Shown one piece after another: positions 37,801 through 49,000 of a stretch of 64,000 bases of DNA; position 1 is the stretch's first letter, and the number at the start of each line of letters is the position of its first letter. The stretch spans positions 166,615,801-166,679,800 of the forward strand of contig NC_084663.1 of assembly GCF_028389875.1 (NCBI RefSeq). The letters are read 5' to 3'. The translations under genes were made by a program, and so were the position numbers. The notes below the pieces were generated by a model, which worked only from the letters and a program-made list of their open reading frames with translations, was not told the DNA's origin and did no database searches. The stretch comes from Rhea pennata (lineage: Eukaryota; Chordata; Aves; Rheiformes; Rheidae).

Positions 37801-39314
37801 TACATAACTTTTTTCCTGTCTAAGCTCTTATAACAGCAAATGGAGAGACTGAAGAGATATTCTATTTTTTTGTCTCTCAGTGAGAATTTAAAGGACAATA
37901 TTAAAAGACAGAAAAAATAATTCCGATGAACCTGACACTTAGAGACAAGTGTTAGATTATCCAGGTGTTTTACACTAGTTACAGTCTGAACACATTCCCA
38001 TTAGATAAACATTAAAGCTTCAGATATTTTCATTTAATAAAGATTACTGTAATTACAGTACGAATTACACCTTTGTCCTCCCCTCATTCTGAACAGGAAA
38101 ATAAAATCCTATTTTTCAGACACCAGACTTTTGTTTTCTCTGAAAAGGAATCATGATTCTCTCAGTCCTGCTGTGCCAATGAGCTACTGCACCTACTGCA
38201 TCAAATGCATCACCTACCAGAATTTTATAGTTAGAACTTTTTTTTTTTCTTTTGGGGTCTCTAACCTACTGATAAGATAAGCTTTTGAAATAAAGTGGTT
38301 ATTTGATTTTACAGACAGACAAAGTGTTTAAAAGAAAAGAACCTTACTACACTTGTGTCATCTTAAATTATTGAATATCCTAGTTTCTTCAGACTCTCCT
38401 GTTAGATGTTTATCTCCCGTGTTTTCCTAGAAGAAGAAACATTTTTATTGGAAGAATGTCAGATTTCCTGTAAGTTCCTCAGTCTTTGGGTGGTTTTCAG
38501 AAAACAGATGGAGCTTCCAGAGAATATCCTTTTTTTTTTTTTTTTTTTTTTTCCCCCATTCCTTGTTAACAGCCCTGAAGTAGAGTTGTTGTCATTGAAC
38601 CGGCTTTTCTGCAGCCAGTGTAAAATGAAACCACTGTATTTATCTGTATCCAATGGTCAACAACATGCAGTAATCATGAACTCTTACAGAGTAGTTCCAA
38701 GTCAGTCATCCAAATCTGTCGTGGAAGTACAGCCAACTCTGAAATAGGGAAAAAAAGCAAGTAGGAAAAAATAAAAAATATAGTAAGAATAAGAAATGAA
38801 GAGTTTTCTAGCTGGGTACAAATGCATTATCTGAAGACAGCAGTTTCTTTTGAATCAACTGTGTGATAGGAATCGTTGCTAGAAGTCAGGTCGTGTTAGA
38901 TGTATTGATGGTGTTTGGTTGTTGCCAGTTATTTTTCAGCAGATGACCCACTTGGCTACGGAAGTAATTTTTTGACATACTGAAACAAAAAGATGGCATA
39001 AAAGAACTGAACAAGAAAGGTCACAGGAAGGAACTTTATGAGTATGCCAGGGAAAACGTGTGCCTCTTGATGGATGAGAGGGACAACTAGTGATGGATAC
39101 TGTAGGATAGGCATAAGTGCTCAACACTTTTTTTTTGTCAGTCAAGCTAAGCCTGTTCTGTGTACACCTGCACAGTGTGGGGAAGAAAGAGGTAGCAACA
39201 GTATGGTTTGCACGGAGATAAGTGTGGTTCCATTCTGGTGGCCACTCCAGACTAAACTCCCCTGTAGTAGAAGGAGCAACCAAAGCTGACGGGCCCATAG
39301 GATAGGGACTACTT
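34801..39314. other. Region between the two LTR-like copies, no gene recognised
   Basis: Positions 34801-35050 are GC-richer and may belong to copy A. The remainder is mostly AT-rich. It includes (GTTT)6 at 36557-36580 and a run of 23 T followed by five C (38530-38557). No retroviral gag, protease, polymerase or envelope motif could be read in it, so it does not look like the interior of a provirus. The frame at 38936-39298 (minus, 120 codons) has no recognisable domain. Confidence 0.45.
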
Positions 39315-39850
39315 TGTTACACTCAAAATCTTGCTATGGGCAAAAGGAAACATATCATATACAGAAATTAAAAACTGAGTTTAGTTTAATTCCTGTTTGT
39401 CCAAATTTATATAAAAAGCCTTTTTAAGATAGATAAAATTCTTTATATAAAGACAGTCTTTTTTATTAGGTGCCAGATTCACCCTTCCATTGTTCTCTAG
39501 GTCCTAACATCAACAGCTTCAGTCTTCCTCAAGCAGAACAGAGCAGAGAGAGAAGGGGTTTATGACAGATCATGAGCATCTTGAGGTGTTTGCCAAGAGG
39601 AGTATGACGTTCGTGCTGTGAGATCCTTCTTCCTCAGTCTTAGTGGCTGCTTGGGGCTACTTTATTAGTTTCCTTCTCTTGTTTCCTTGTCATTAGATCC
39701 TAGGTGGAGATTAAAAGGTGCACAACAGCTTTGCTTAATCTCAAATAACATAAGGGCTTTTGTTGTTGTTGTTGTTACACACTGACTACCTAGGTTTGTG
39801 AGACCTGTACCACATTGGGTATTCTCAGAACTTAACCTAAAATAGATCCT
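39315..39850 (+). repeat. LTR-like repeat, copy B
   Basis: It opens TGTTACACTCAAAATCTTGC with TATGGGCAAAAGGAAACATA, paralleling copy A at 34297, and keeps the same order of later patches (TTTGCCAAGAGGAGTATGA near 39590, CTTCTTCCTCAG near 39627, TAGATCCT near 39695). A short GTT repeat at 39760-39776 lies near its end. Divergence between the copies is large, so they are old and most likely separate insertions of one family. The family is not identified. Confidence 0.5.
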
Positions 39851-39984
39851 AACAGTTGCTTGGTAACAATAGTCATTTTACCATCAGATAGTTGTTAAAA
39901 CAAACTAAGCAATCTCAAGCCAAAATAAGCCTCAGCAAATCCTGAGACTGTGCATTGTTAATTCAATGATTCTACTAGCACTGG

Positions 39985-40275
39985 CAAAAATCCTATTTTT
40001 CTGAGCTACAGCTTAGAGAAGCTGGATGTATTCAAATCCATGAAATTGGATGGGATTCATCCAAGGATGTTGAAAGAGCACGCTGATGTAATTTCAAAAC
40101 TGCTATGAAATATAAAAAATTACATTGACTAGGGGAAGTTCGTGATGATCAGATACAAAAGCAAGTGTTATGTTACTATTAAGAAGGGCAAGAAGGAGGA
40201 CTTAGGGAACCTGGTAGTCAGTCAGCTTCTCCGCAATCACTGTAAAGAATCCATTTCTAAGGCAGTCTAGCAAAT
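39985..40275 (+). mobile_element. CR1 LINE relic, N-terminal reverse-transcriptase part (first piece)
   Basis: It reads LEKLDVFKSM-LDGIHPRMLKEHADVISKLL, against the family's LDVYKSMGPDGIHPRVLKELADVI. Further on it reads GEVRDD and an aligned GKKEDLGN region with shifted frames. The copy breaks off near 40275 and resumes near 41025, so about 750 bases of foreign or unaligned sequence interrupt it. Confidence 0.8.
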
Positions 40276-41024
40276 AGTTTGCCATGTCTCAGAATTTGTC
40301 TCAGCTTGTCTTAGCTTGAGCTGGTTTTAATTCATTTTAGCTATGATTGTAATTGCATAGCCATCACCAAAATGATGCATAGATGTTTTAGATTAGTGTG
40401 ATGAATATCGTGTTATACAGTAAAGATCAAACAAATATTTTTGCCCACTGAGTAACAAACATTAGTGCTTTATGTTAATTGTGCCAGGGAAAGCTATTGT
40501 TTAACATCAGCTAACAGCTAGCGAGTGAAGATGTTCAAACTTCAGATGGCAAAAGAGCAAGTAAGCAGAGTAAGTTTTGTGTTAAGAAAACTTAAAAATA
40601 ATCCAAGCTGGTTAAATAACTAAGACAAGTCAAAGCAGGATGGGACCCTCATCACAGTCTTCAACTCTTCCCAGTAAAGAGCTGAGGGCACTGATGATGC
40701 ACCTTAGCTTTTCCTGAGCAAGACTGAAGTCAATGACATTAGCACCACAAAGATAGTGAAGGATGAGCATAACATCTGAAAAAAGAAAAAGATATCAGTT
40801 AGTTTTAACAAATTTGTAGTTAAAAAAATAAACTTGATTATAATATTAATGAGGCCTTTCTGTAATAATTAGATTATTTAGATTATCAGTGTACAGTTAG
40901 AATAAAACTTACATTGTTTGCTTTCACCACTGTTCCATCATCCACATAACCAGTCATTGCATCATGGAAGACAATGAGATTGGTCGCACAATTATTATTA
41001 ATTAGCTTTCTTGTAACTGGACCA
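40276..41024. other. About 750-base interruption within a CR1 relic
   Basis: CR1 should contain only about 120 bases between the motifs on either side, so most of this segment is probably a later insertion. Its identity is unknown. No coding motif, terminal inverted repeat or clear target duplication could be read. Confidence 0.45.
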
Positions 41025-41641
41025 ACAGTAATGATTGTTTGACAATCCTGGTCACCTTGTATTATGAAACTAGTGACTATGGGGATGACAGATGGAATCT
41101 ACCATGATTTTAGTAAAGTTTGTGACATCATATTCTTCAGAATTCTCCTTTATAAACTGAAGAAGTGTGGGCTGGATAAGTGAACTGCCACACTGGTTGA
41201 AAATTAGCTTTATATCCAGAGTCAAAGGGCAATGATTAGTGGGGTCAATGTCCCACTGTCAGCCAATAGCAAATAGAATGTGCCAGAGATCTATACTGGG
41301 TTCCATATTGTTCCATATTGCTCAAGATTATCAACAAGCTGAATGATGAGACAGAATGACTCCCCAGTATATTAACAAAGGGGACATTGTGGAAGGGTTT
41401 GATGTGTTGAAAAGTAGAGCTTCAATGTAGAGGGACCTGAGGAACAGAAACCTCCTGAAGTATGAAAAGGAGAAGCTAATGGTTTGCACCTGGGAAGGAG
41501 CAATCAAGTGTTTATTCCAGCCTTGATATTGGTTGAAAAGCAAATAGCTGAGTTGCAGCACTGAAGAAAAGGCTATGGGGTTACAGCAGGACCAGGCTGA
41601 ATGGCTACTGAGCTGTATTAGGAGGACCATTACCAGCAGAA
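41025..41641 (+). mobile_element. CR1 LINE relic, central to C-terminal reverse-transcriptase part (second piece)
   Basis: It continues the preceding copy: TNLVTLYYETSDYGDD-like wording, then DFSKVCDIIFFRILLYKLKKCGLDK (41108-41183, against DFSKAFDTVSHNILIDKLLKYGLDKW), then a region equivalent to SGVPQGS-LGP. It ends with WLLSCIRRTITSR (about 41599-41637, against GILACIRNSVASR). A 10-bp duplication, TTCCATATTG twice, lies at 41301-41320. Stops and frameshifts are numerous. Confidence 0.8.
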
Positions 41642-42525
41642 AATGGAAATTACTATCGCAGTATACTCAGGATCTGTTCTGGGACATGTCCTGTTTAATA
41701 CTTTTATCAGTGATCTGGAAGAGGTTATGGAGTGCATTCTCATCAGGTTTTTGGGCACCAAATTGTGAGGGACTAGACAATAATGTGGAGGGCAGGGCTG
41801 CCAGCCAAAGGGTCCTAGACAGGGTGGAAGAAAGGAAGAATGGTCTGACAGGAATTTCATGAAATTTAACAAGGATAAATGCAAGATCCTGCTTCTAGGC
41901 TGGTCTAATCCCTTACAACAACACAGGCTGGTTGTCAGACAACTGACCAGCTGATTGAGGAACAGCTCTGCTGAAAAAGGCCTGGACTACAGTGAACTAA
42001 ACAGGAGTCAGCAACATGCTCTGACAGTGATAATGGCTAACTGCGTACTGGGCTATATCAACAGGACCACAATCAGTATACCAAGGGGAATGATTGTTCC
42101 ACTTTACCTGTGACTGATTAACCACATGGCACTACATCTAGTTTGGGGCCTCCAAAACAATAAAGGGGTGTTGATCACCTGGAGGGAATCTAGCAAAGGA
42201 CCGCTAGGATGGTCAAGGCTGGAGCACTTGCTTTGTGCGGTGAGGCTGAGAGACCAGGGCTTGGTCAGCCTGGAGAACAGACAGCTTCAGGGGGACCACC
42301 AGTACCTATGTCAATATCATCAAAGGAGAAGGATTAGGACTCTTCACAGTGGGGCATGATAAGAAGATGAGACCCAGCAGATACAAATTTAAAGAGGTGA
42401 AGTCTTAACTGGATATAAAGAAATAAAATCCAGAATGAGGATAATTATTAGTGCAGGCTGCCCAGAGAGACTGTGGAGCCTCCATCTAGGAGATTTTCAA
42501 GATCCTACCGGACAGTTCTCTGAAC
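41642..42525 (+). mobile_element. Second CR1 LINE relic in tandem, RT core to 3' tail
   Basis: Immediately after a C-terminal RT motif, the order jumps back to the RT core: GSVLGHVLFNTFISDLEEVMECIL (about 41669-41740). It then proceeds normally: NFMKFNKDKCKILLLGWSNP (41855-41914), SQQHALTVIMANCVLGYINR, IVPLYL, LEHLLCAVRLRDQGLVSLENRQLQGD, and finally a 3' region GCAGGCTGCCCAGAGAGACT with GATTTTCAAGATCCTACCGG (42456-42511). The canonical end (CCTTCCAACC and terminal octamers) is missing. Frame is preserved over long pieces, but stops interrupt it. Confidence 0.85.
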
Positions 42526-42890
42526 CCCGCAAACGGCTCTGTCCTCACCAACCAAGTGCAGCCCCACAGTGCCACTGGGGTGGGCAGAGCAGGTTTGGTG
42601 ATGCCAACATGTCCTGTCAACAGTCCAGAGTGCCTCAGAGAAATGCAAGGTGACAATTCAGGGCCAAAGTCAACCTAAGATGTCCACCTGCAAGTCAGGA
42701 ATAGCGGGGGACAAAGCTGGGCAGAGGTACACCAACAACATAGCCCAGGTCAGGACTGAGTACCCAGGCCTGAGCTGAAATGGGACTCCTGAGCCCACAG
42801 GAAAGGGTGTTTGTGGGATGTTTGGAGAAGCTGATCAGGGCCAGTGAGACCCAATGTGCCCTTGGGGCACTGACTGCCTCATGGAGTCAG
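42526..42890. repeat. GC-rich segment abutting the CR1 tail, unclassified
   Basis: Markedly GC-rich compared with its surroundings and starting exactly where CR1 similarity stops. It contains wording such as CCACTGGGGTGGGCAGAGCA and GGGCCAAAGTCAACC. It could be another repeat insertion or an unrecognised CR1 5' region. No gene motif was seen. Confidence 0.35.
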
Positions 42891-43041
42891 TAGGTCAGTA
42901 TGGGAATATGTATTATGAATGCTACAGAGTTCTGAGGGGTAAATACCTTTAAAATAACTGTGTATGTGTCCTTTTGCACTCTATAACACAGACTTGAGAT
43001 AAACTTCAGGATGTTGACTATTTTGAAAGAGGCTTGCTTCT

Positions 43042-43042
<1 letters not shown>

Positions 43043-43082
<40 letters not shown>
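43043..43082. repeat. Homopolymer of 40 T
   Basis: An uninterrupted T run followed by five C. Open frames encoding poly-Lys on the minus strand here are artefacts. Confidence 0.95.
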
Positions 43083-46000
43083 CCCCCATATACTGGCAAA
43101 AGTTATTAAGTTTTTAAGAAGTAATAGCAATGTAAGAAGGAAAGAGACCATATAGTCCTGAAGCCTACCAGCTGTTACAGGTAAGGACATCATATAATCA
43201 CAATTTGAGATTGCTGTTATGCTTATGGCAATTCTGAATATTTTCCCAGAACGGAAAGAGCAAGAGAGCATAGTTGGAAGATACTCCAGCTGCTACAATC
43301 CTGATCAGACAAAAAAGTCAATGACTCTTGAGGATTCAAAGTTCTGAATCTCAAGGAAAAAAACATCCTCAGAAAGAAAAGTACTTTTTTTTAGGAGAGA
43401 TACCATGTGATGAAACATCTACTTATTTAGACTGAGAACAGACAACTGATCAAAAACCTCACAAAGGTGGCAAGAATGATTTTCAATTCTTCCACATGCT
43501 GAGCTGAGTAAATGTTTGGTTGTTACAGTAGAAATAAAACCCTTCTGTTTCTGATCTACAGGCATCTAACTTTCCAATAGTGCAGGAAGTGTACAGATTA
43601 TTAAAACGAACTTAAAAATCTAATATACTTGATTACTTTCAAGTAAGTATAAGAAAATATATAGTATATTAAGCTAAAAATAGAAAATTGTAAGAATATT
43701 CTTGGTGAATCAACCTGAACTCTAATTACTCAGCAACAGTAGGTGTAAGAGATACTTAAAATAAGGCAGTAACACTTAAATTAGCATTAATCTACTAATG
43801 TATTTTATTGCTATTGCTATTATCTATTATTGGAAAAAGAGCTAAATACTGAAAACTGAAGAAGCTTTTCTGAAACTTCAACTGTTACAACATAATGAAT
43901 TAGGAACAATTTGGAAAAGAATGAAGCAGGGTGAGAAACAATTCAAGAGAGGGGTTTGTGTTTTATAATGCCTTTATTGTTGAAGGATGAACACAACACA
44001 TTTGTGGGGTTATAAATCTTTTCCTTATATTTCAGTGGCTATGCCATATTTTATCACTTATACTGTGTAATATGACATCATGTCATATTGCATGTTATAC
44101 TAACATTCCACAACATCTCGACAATTTAAAGAGTTCATAGGTACTCAAAAGTACATAATGATTGTTTATCTACCTTTGCAGTCTTTTCAGTAACCAACAG
44201 TTTATCACATTTCATTGATTATTCCTATATTGGAAGTATAAAATGATTTTCCTAAATTTGTGGGATATCTGAATCAAATTTTAGATTGGAGCAGTCATAG
44301 ATGTAAAGATGTAAATTCAACTTTCTTAGGCTAAACTTGTAAATCTATCAAAAACAATTAAAAGATTTTTTAAGTTAAATATGTAGAAATTTCTTCAAAA
44401 TCTACATCTACAGAGATGGTATTGTTAGATGCTATGGGGCTAGAACGTTACAGTTATACTATTTCTCTCTCTTTTATGCTGTTCCTTACAATGGTCTTGA
44501 ATTGTCTGCCTAGCCATGGATTATTTTGTAGATTTTTGCCTTGACACTGGAAAATTTCATTATAGTGTAAAGACTTGTAGACAACACTGGATAGGTTCTC
44601 AGTGGAAAAAATAATGCAGAAGATAAATAGATGTGCCACTAGGAATAGAAAACTGCAACCCAAAATGCAAACCTTTGTTTAAAGTAAAAGCTCTATTTTA
44701 AAAACAAAGATGAAGAAAAAACAAAATGCATATGGTGTCATTAAATGTTGACTGTCAGTGATTCCCTCCTTTTGAAACTCATTCGTCCTAATCCGTCTAT
44801 GTGGTGCACTTCTGTTTGAAGCAACTTCCACCTAGCCAGTAATCTTACTCCCTTACTCCAACATTACTAATAGACACAAGGAAAGAACTTTCTGATTTGG
44901 AGCAGAAAATCTTGTTCTCTTCTATGAATTCAATCAGCTTAAACTTTACTCCCCATCCTCCTCCCTCCACACACACAGAAAACTGTAAACAGTAGTTTAA
45001 CAAAATTCAGAGCGAAAGTTTTGTTCTAAGGCTACAGAAAATGCAGAAAAGGTATTCAACAGTTTGTTTGGTTGACTTTTTTCTTTTTAGGTTCATTTAA
45101 ACTATTTTATTATTTATACATGATCATTTCTCTCTCTGGCTGGCCATCTTTCACAACTGCAAGTACTGATGTAACATTTGATCTCATTTTTTCCCACCAT
45201 AGCTACTGACAAACAAGAAAGAAATACTTTTCTCTCACATCTTTGTCACTTAGAGTAAATATAAAAACAGAAAATAAACACAAATCTCATTCATATTATA
45301 ATCAGCTGCAATTTCATCACTGTTAAGCTCATTTCTAAGTGGGTGGTTTTTTGTTTTCTTTTGTTGATTTGATCTACAGAAAAAAAAATATGAACACCTG
45401 GCAACTGGGTGGAGTATTTCAAGCAAACATTGCCAGTAACTCTGGGGAAAAAAAAAAAAAAAAAAAAAAAAGTCAGAATATTATGAGCATGAATAATATC
45501 ACCGAAACTCAGACATGGAAGAGCTAAACAGAAACATGTATATATACATATGTAAAATGAAATAGCAGAATCAGTGAAGTTAATGGCAATATTTGCAATG
45601 ATTTCAGTAGAGCCAAAGTGTGAAAATATTCTAAACTCTGTTAGATGTTTGCATGCAGATGGTCTTGCATGGATGTTATTTATTTCCTGAAATAAGATTA
45701 TTATTTAAAATTACAAACAGAATAACAACAATTTCTGATGCAAATGTAAAGCTGCAGTTCAGTCAAGCACTTATATTTGGCTGCTGTGAAAAAGATGTTG
45801 AGTCCTGAGAATAAATTAAGCCTTGTTGTCCATGCTATGGTCATCTTCTTTCAATTTTCACATTCACATGATTATTATTTTTGGAAGCACTAAAAATTAA
45901 TATGTTAACAGGAACTGATTCCAGATGACACTTATTATATTTCTTAGGTTTGTTATGACTTTGGAAAGATTTCACTGCTTTTGCAGTAGTAGTACATTAT

Positions 46001-49000
46001 TCTTCAGCTGGATAGTGAAATTTTGCCAAAGACAGTCAGTCCTGGAAACTTATGATAAGCAATATAGAAGTACATAAGACATTATTCCAAATAGATGGAA
46101 CGAAATCCAGTTAATCTTAAGCAACGTGTAAGTTGAAGTGGTAAACTAAATACATTTCATATTAAGTACAGCTCTTCTCAGGGTCTCCAGTACTTTTTTT
46201 TCACTTTTTGACATTATTTTAAACTGAAATAAACTCTTAATCTCCCCTTTGGAATTACTTTTTTCTACCATTTTGAAATATATCAACAAAGGGACCAATT
46301 ACAATTTTTAGAAATAAGTGGTTCAAATATAACAGTGCTAACTGAAGAAGGGTTGAGAACTGTCTGAAGGCTGGTGAAGTATGCATAGTCTTTAAAATGA
46401 ATAGATATAAATATGGAATAGCTTAAATACATGGTGAAAGTATGTCAGGAGGTTGAACTTTGGGGGATGACAGTTGGTACAAGAAAAAAAAAAAAAGAAA
46501 TCCAAATGTTATTTTCTCCCTCTCCAGGAGATTGATTATACAAATAATTTTATCTGAATTAGTAAAAGTGATGTTCATGTTTTAAAAACAATACAAAAAT
46601 CTTACATTTTTTTTTTCAAAATATAACCATTGATGACATTTTAATTCAGGCATTCTGCCAGGAGAGGGCAATATTGAACTATAATTCTGACGCAACCTTG
46701 CCCTTGCAAGAAAGATTCCAAAACTTTTTATTTTGACCAATACTTATTTAAAGCAGAAAAAATCTCTGTAAGGTTTTCAAATAAGGTCTATGCAAATTTT
46801 CAGGAGGGACAGGAGATGGAAAAAATTTTATGGAGTTCCAATCCTTCCAACCCCAAAGATAGTTGAAAATGTTTCATAATAATCTGATTGTATATTATAT
46901 ATATATATATTCATATACACTCACATATCTGTAAACAAACATACTTTTGTAAATTATTACCCTGGTAATTGTAAATTGTAAATTTGTAAACTTGTTACCC
47001 TAGTTTACAGAAGTCATGAAAGTCATCATGATTTCTTGTCTTGTCCTTTTTGAATTATCTTCTTGCTGTCAATTCTTATTCAGTTACAGAGGAATTACAG
47101 TTTATGAAGGATAAGTGAAGATATTTTCTATAGAAATTGTGTGAAATAGTACAAAAATAATGATAATATCTTTTCCCATAAACTGGGAAATAAGGAAACT
47201 ATCATTATTGTAGTCCCTTTTACTCTTCCCAGTCTTTACTGAGTAAGGCAGTCAACAGGCTGTAGTCTGTAAAAAAGAATCACAGTCACAGCGACAAGTC
47301 GTTCTTGCTGTGCGCCACCATCTGACTCTCAAGTCATCCATACTGCATTTTAGATCCAGCAACTTCATGTTGATCACCTGCCAGCAGCACTGTACAGATT
47401 AATCAGCATTCTGTACTTTGCTTTTGCAGAATTAACACTTGTATCTCACTGATCTGTAATTATAAAGTTTACTCTTCTATGTGATTTCTTTATGATGCAG
47501 TGTAATGAGTGGAAATATATAACACTAGATGAAGAAAACAAATATCATATATTCTCTGAATATCTCTTAATGTCATTGAATATTCTAGGTATCAGTGTTT
47601 TATTATTTTTTTTCTTTGTTGATGATTAATAAAAATTGCAAGTTAGAACTGCGAAAGATGTGAGCACTTTTAAAGTTACCCCATTAGCTAAAGCTAATTT
47701 TCCAATTACTTCTTCATACCATACTAACTATTCAATAATCCTCAGAAGTGGATGTATTTCTAATAACTCCTGAGGTTCAGCAAAATCTTCAGCAGTAGTT
47801 ATTCCCTTTCATTTCATTGTTACTTGTATCTAGCTGTTAGCAGTTGAATTGTGATCAGTGTTGCCTGGAAAAGAGTGAAAAACATCTGGATGACAGTGAG
47901 ACAAAATAAAGCCAACGTATTTCTTGAACTTATTGTCATATGGACTTACCTCTATATACCATAGTCTATAAATAGACCTAGTTTTAAATTAGCCAAATGA
48001 CATTACTTTGTTATTGTGTTTTGTGTTTTAGAAACACTTAGCGATAGAATTTTGCTTCAGTATTTTAGAAGAACAACTAAATTTACAATTGAACTGGTTT
48101 GATCAATTTTAGGTAGAAGACCTGTGATTTTGAAGTTGTGATTGTATTCCACATGGATTTATAGTTCAGTCACTATTTCAGCTATCAGGCTATTGAAAAA
48201 CTGTACAGTACTTAAACATAAACACCCACTGGCATGATAAAGCTTTTCATTAATATAGTGATAATAATAAAATGTGATTTCAAAAAGATTAGAAAAACAA
48301 ACAGGCTTTTTGAAGACCTTAAACTAACACACTATCAACTTTGATTGTATGTTTTATAGCCTGAAACAAGAAATATAAAGAAAAGTAGCATTCACAACTT
48401 ATATTTTCCCTTAAACTGATGTATTTCAAAACCAGTTATTTTGAATTGTGAGGAGAACAGTGTCTATATTACCCCAAGCAGGCCATATGTATTAGGAAAG
48501 AATCAAAGACAGGTCTGGGAGCCTTTAAGATTGACAACACACTAAAATGCTTTAAATAAACATTTAGTTAATACCAACATGATTGGTATTAAATGAGCTT
48601 TATAATTTATTGTGATTTCTCCAAATTATAATCATATGACTTGTTTAATATGAACTATTTTATGCAGATGTAATGTTCTAATTATTTATACTAAGTTTTC
48701 AAATTAGTTAAGTAATATTTCCATAGCACCTCTGTAGGGACAGTATATGACAGTACATGTCTTTGAATAAGACTAAATATATGCTAATTAGTTCCTGATG
48801 AGATAAATTAATCCAAATTTAAGGATTATATTTAAATGATACACCTTTCATAAAATTCTGACCCCACCAGATGTTAGATTCACAAAGAATTTCAGTTACT
48901 GCACCATGAAAATGTATTGGGGGAACTGATGTAATCAACTGATCATAGGCTGAGAACTTCAGTTCTGAAAAAGTCTGTTGATCATGATCCTGTTTTGGGG

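Noticed and set aside
34297..39850. A complete endogenous retrovirus bounded by two LTRs
   Set aside because: The interior shows no gag, polymerase or envelope motifs and the two repeats are strongly diverged.
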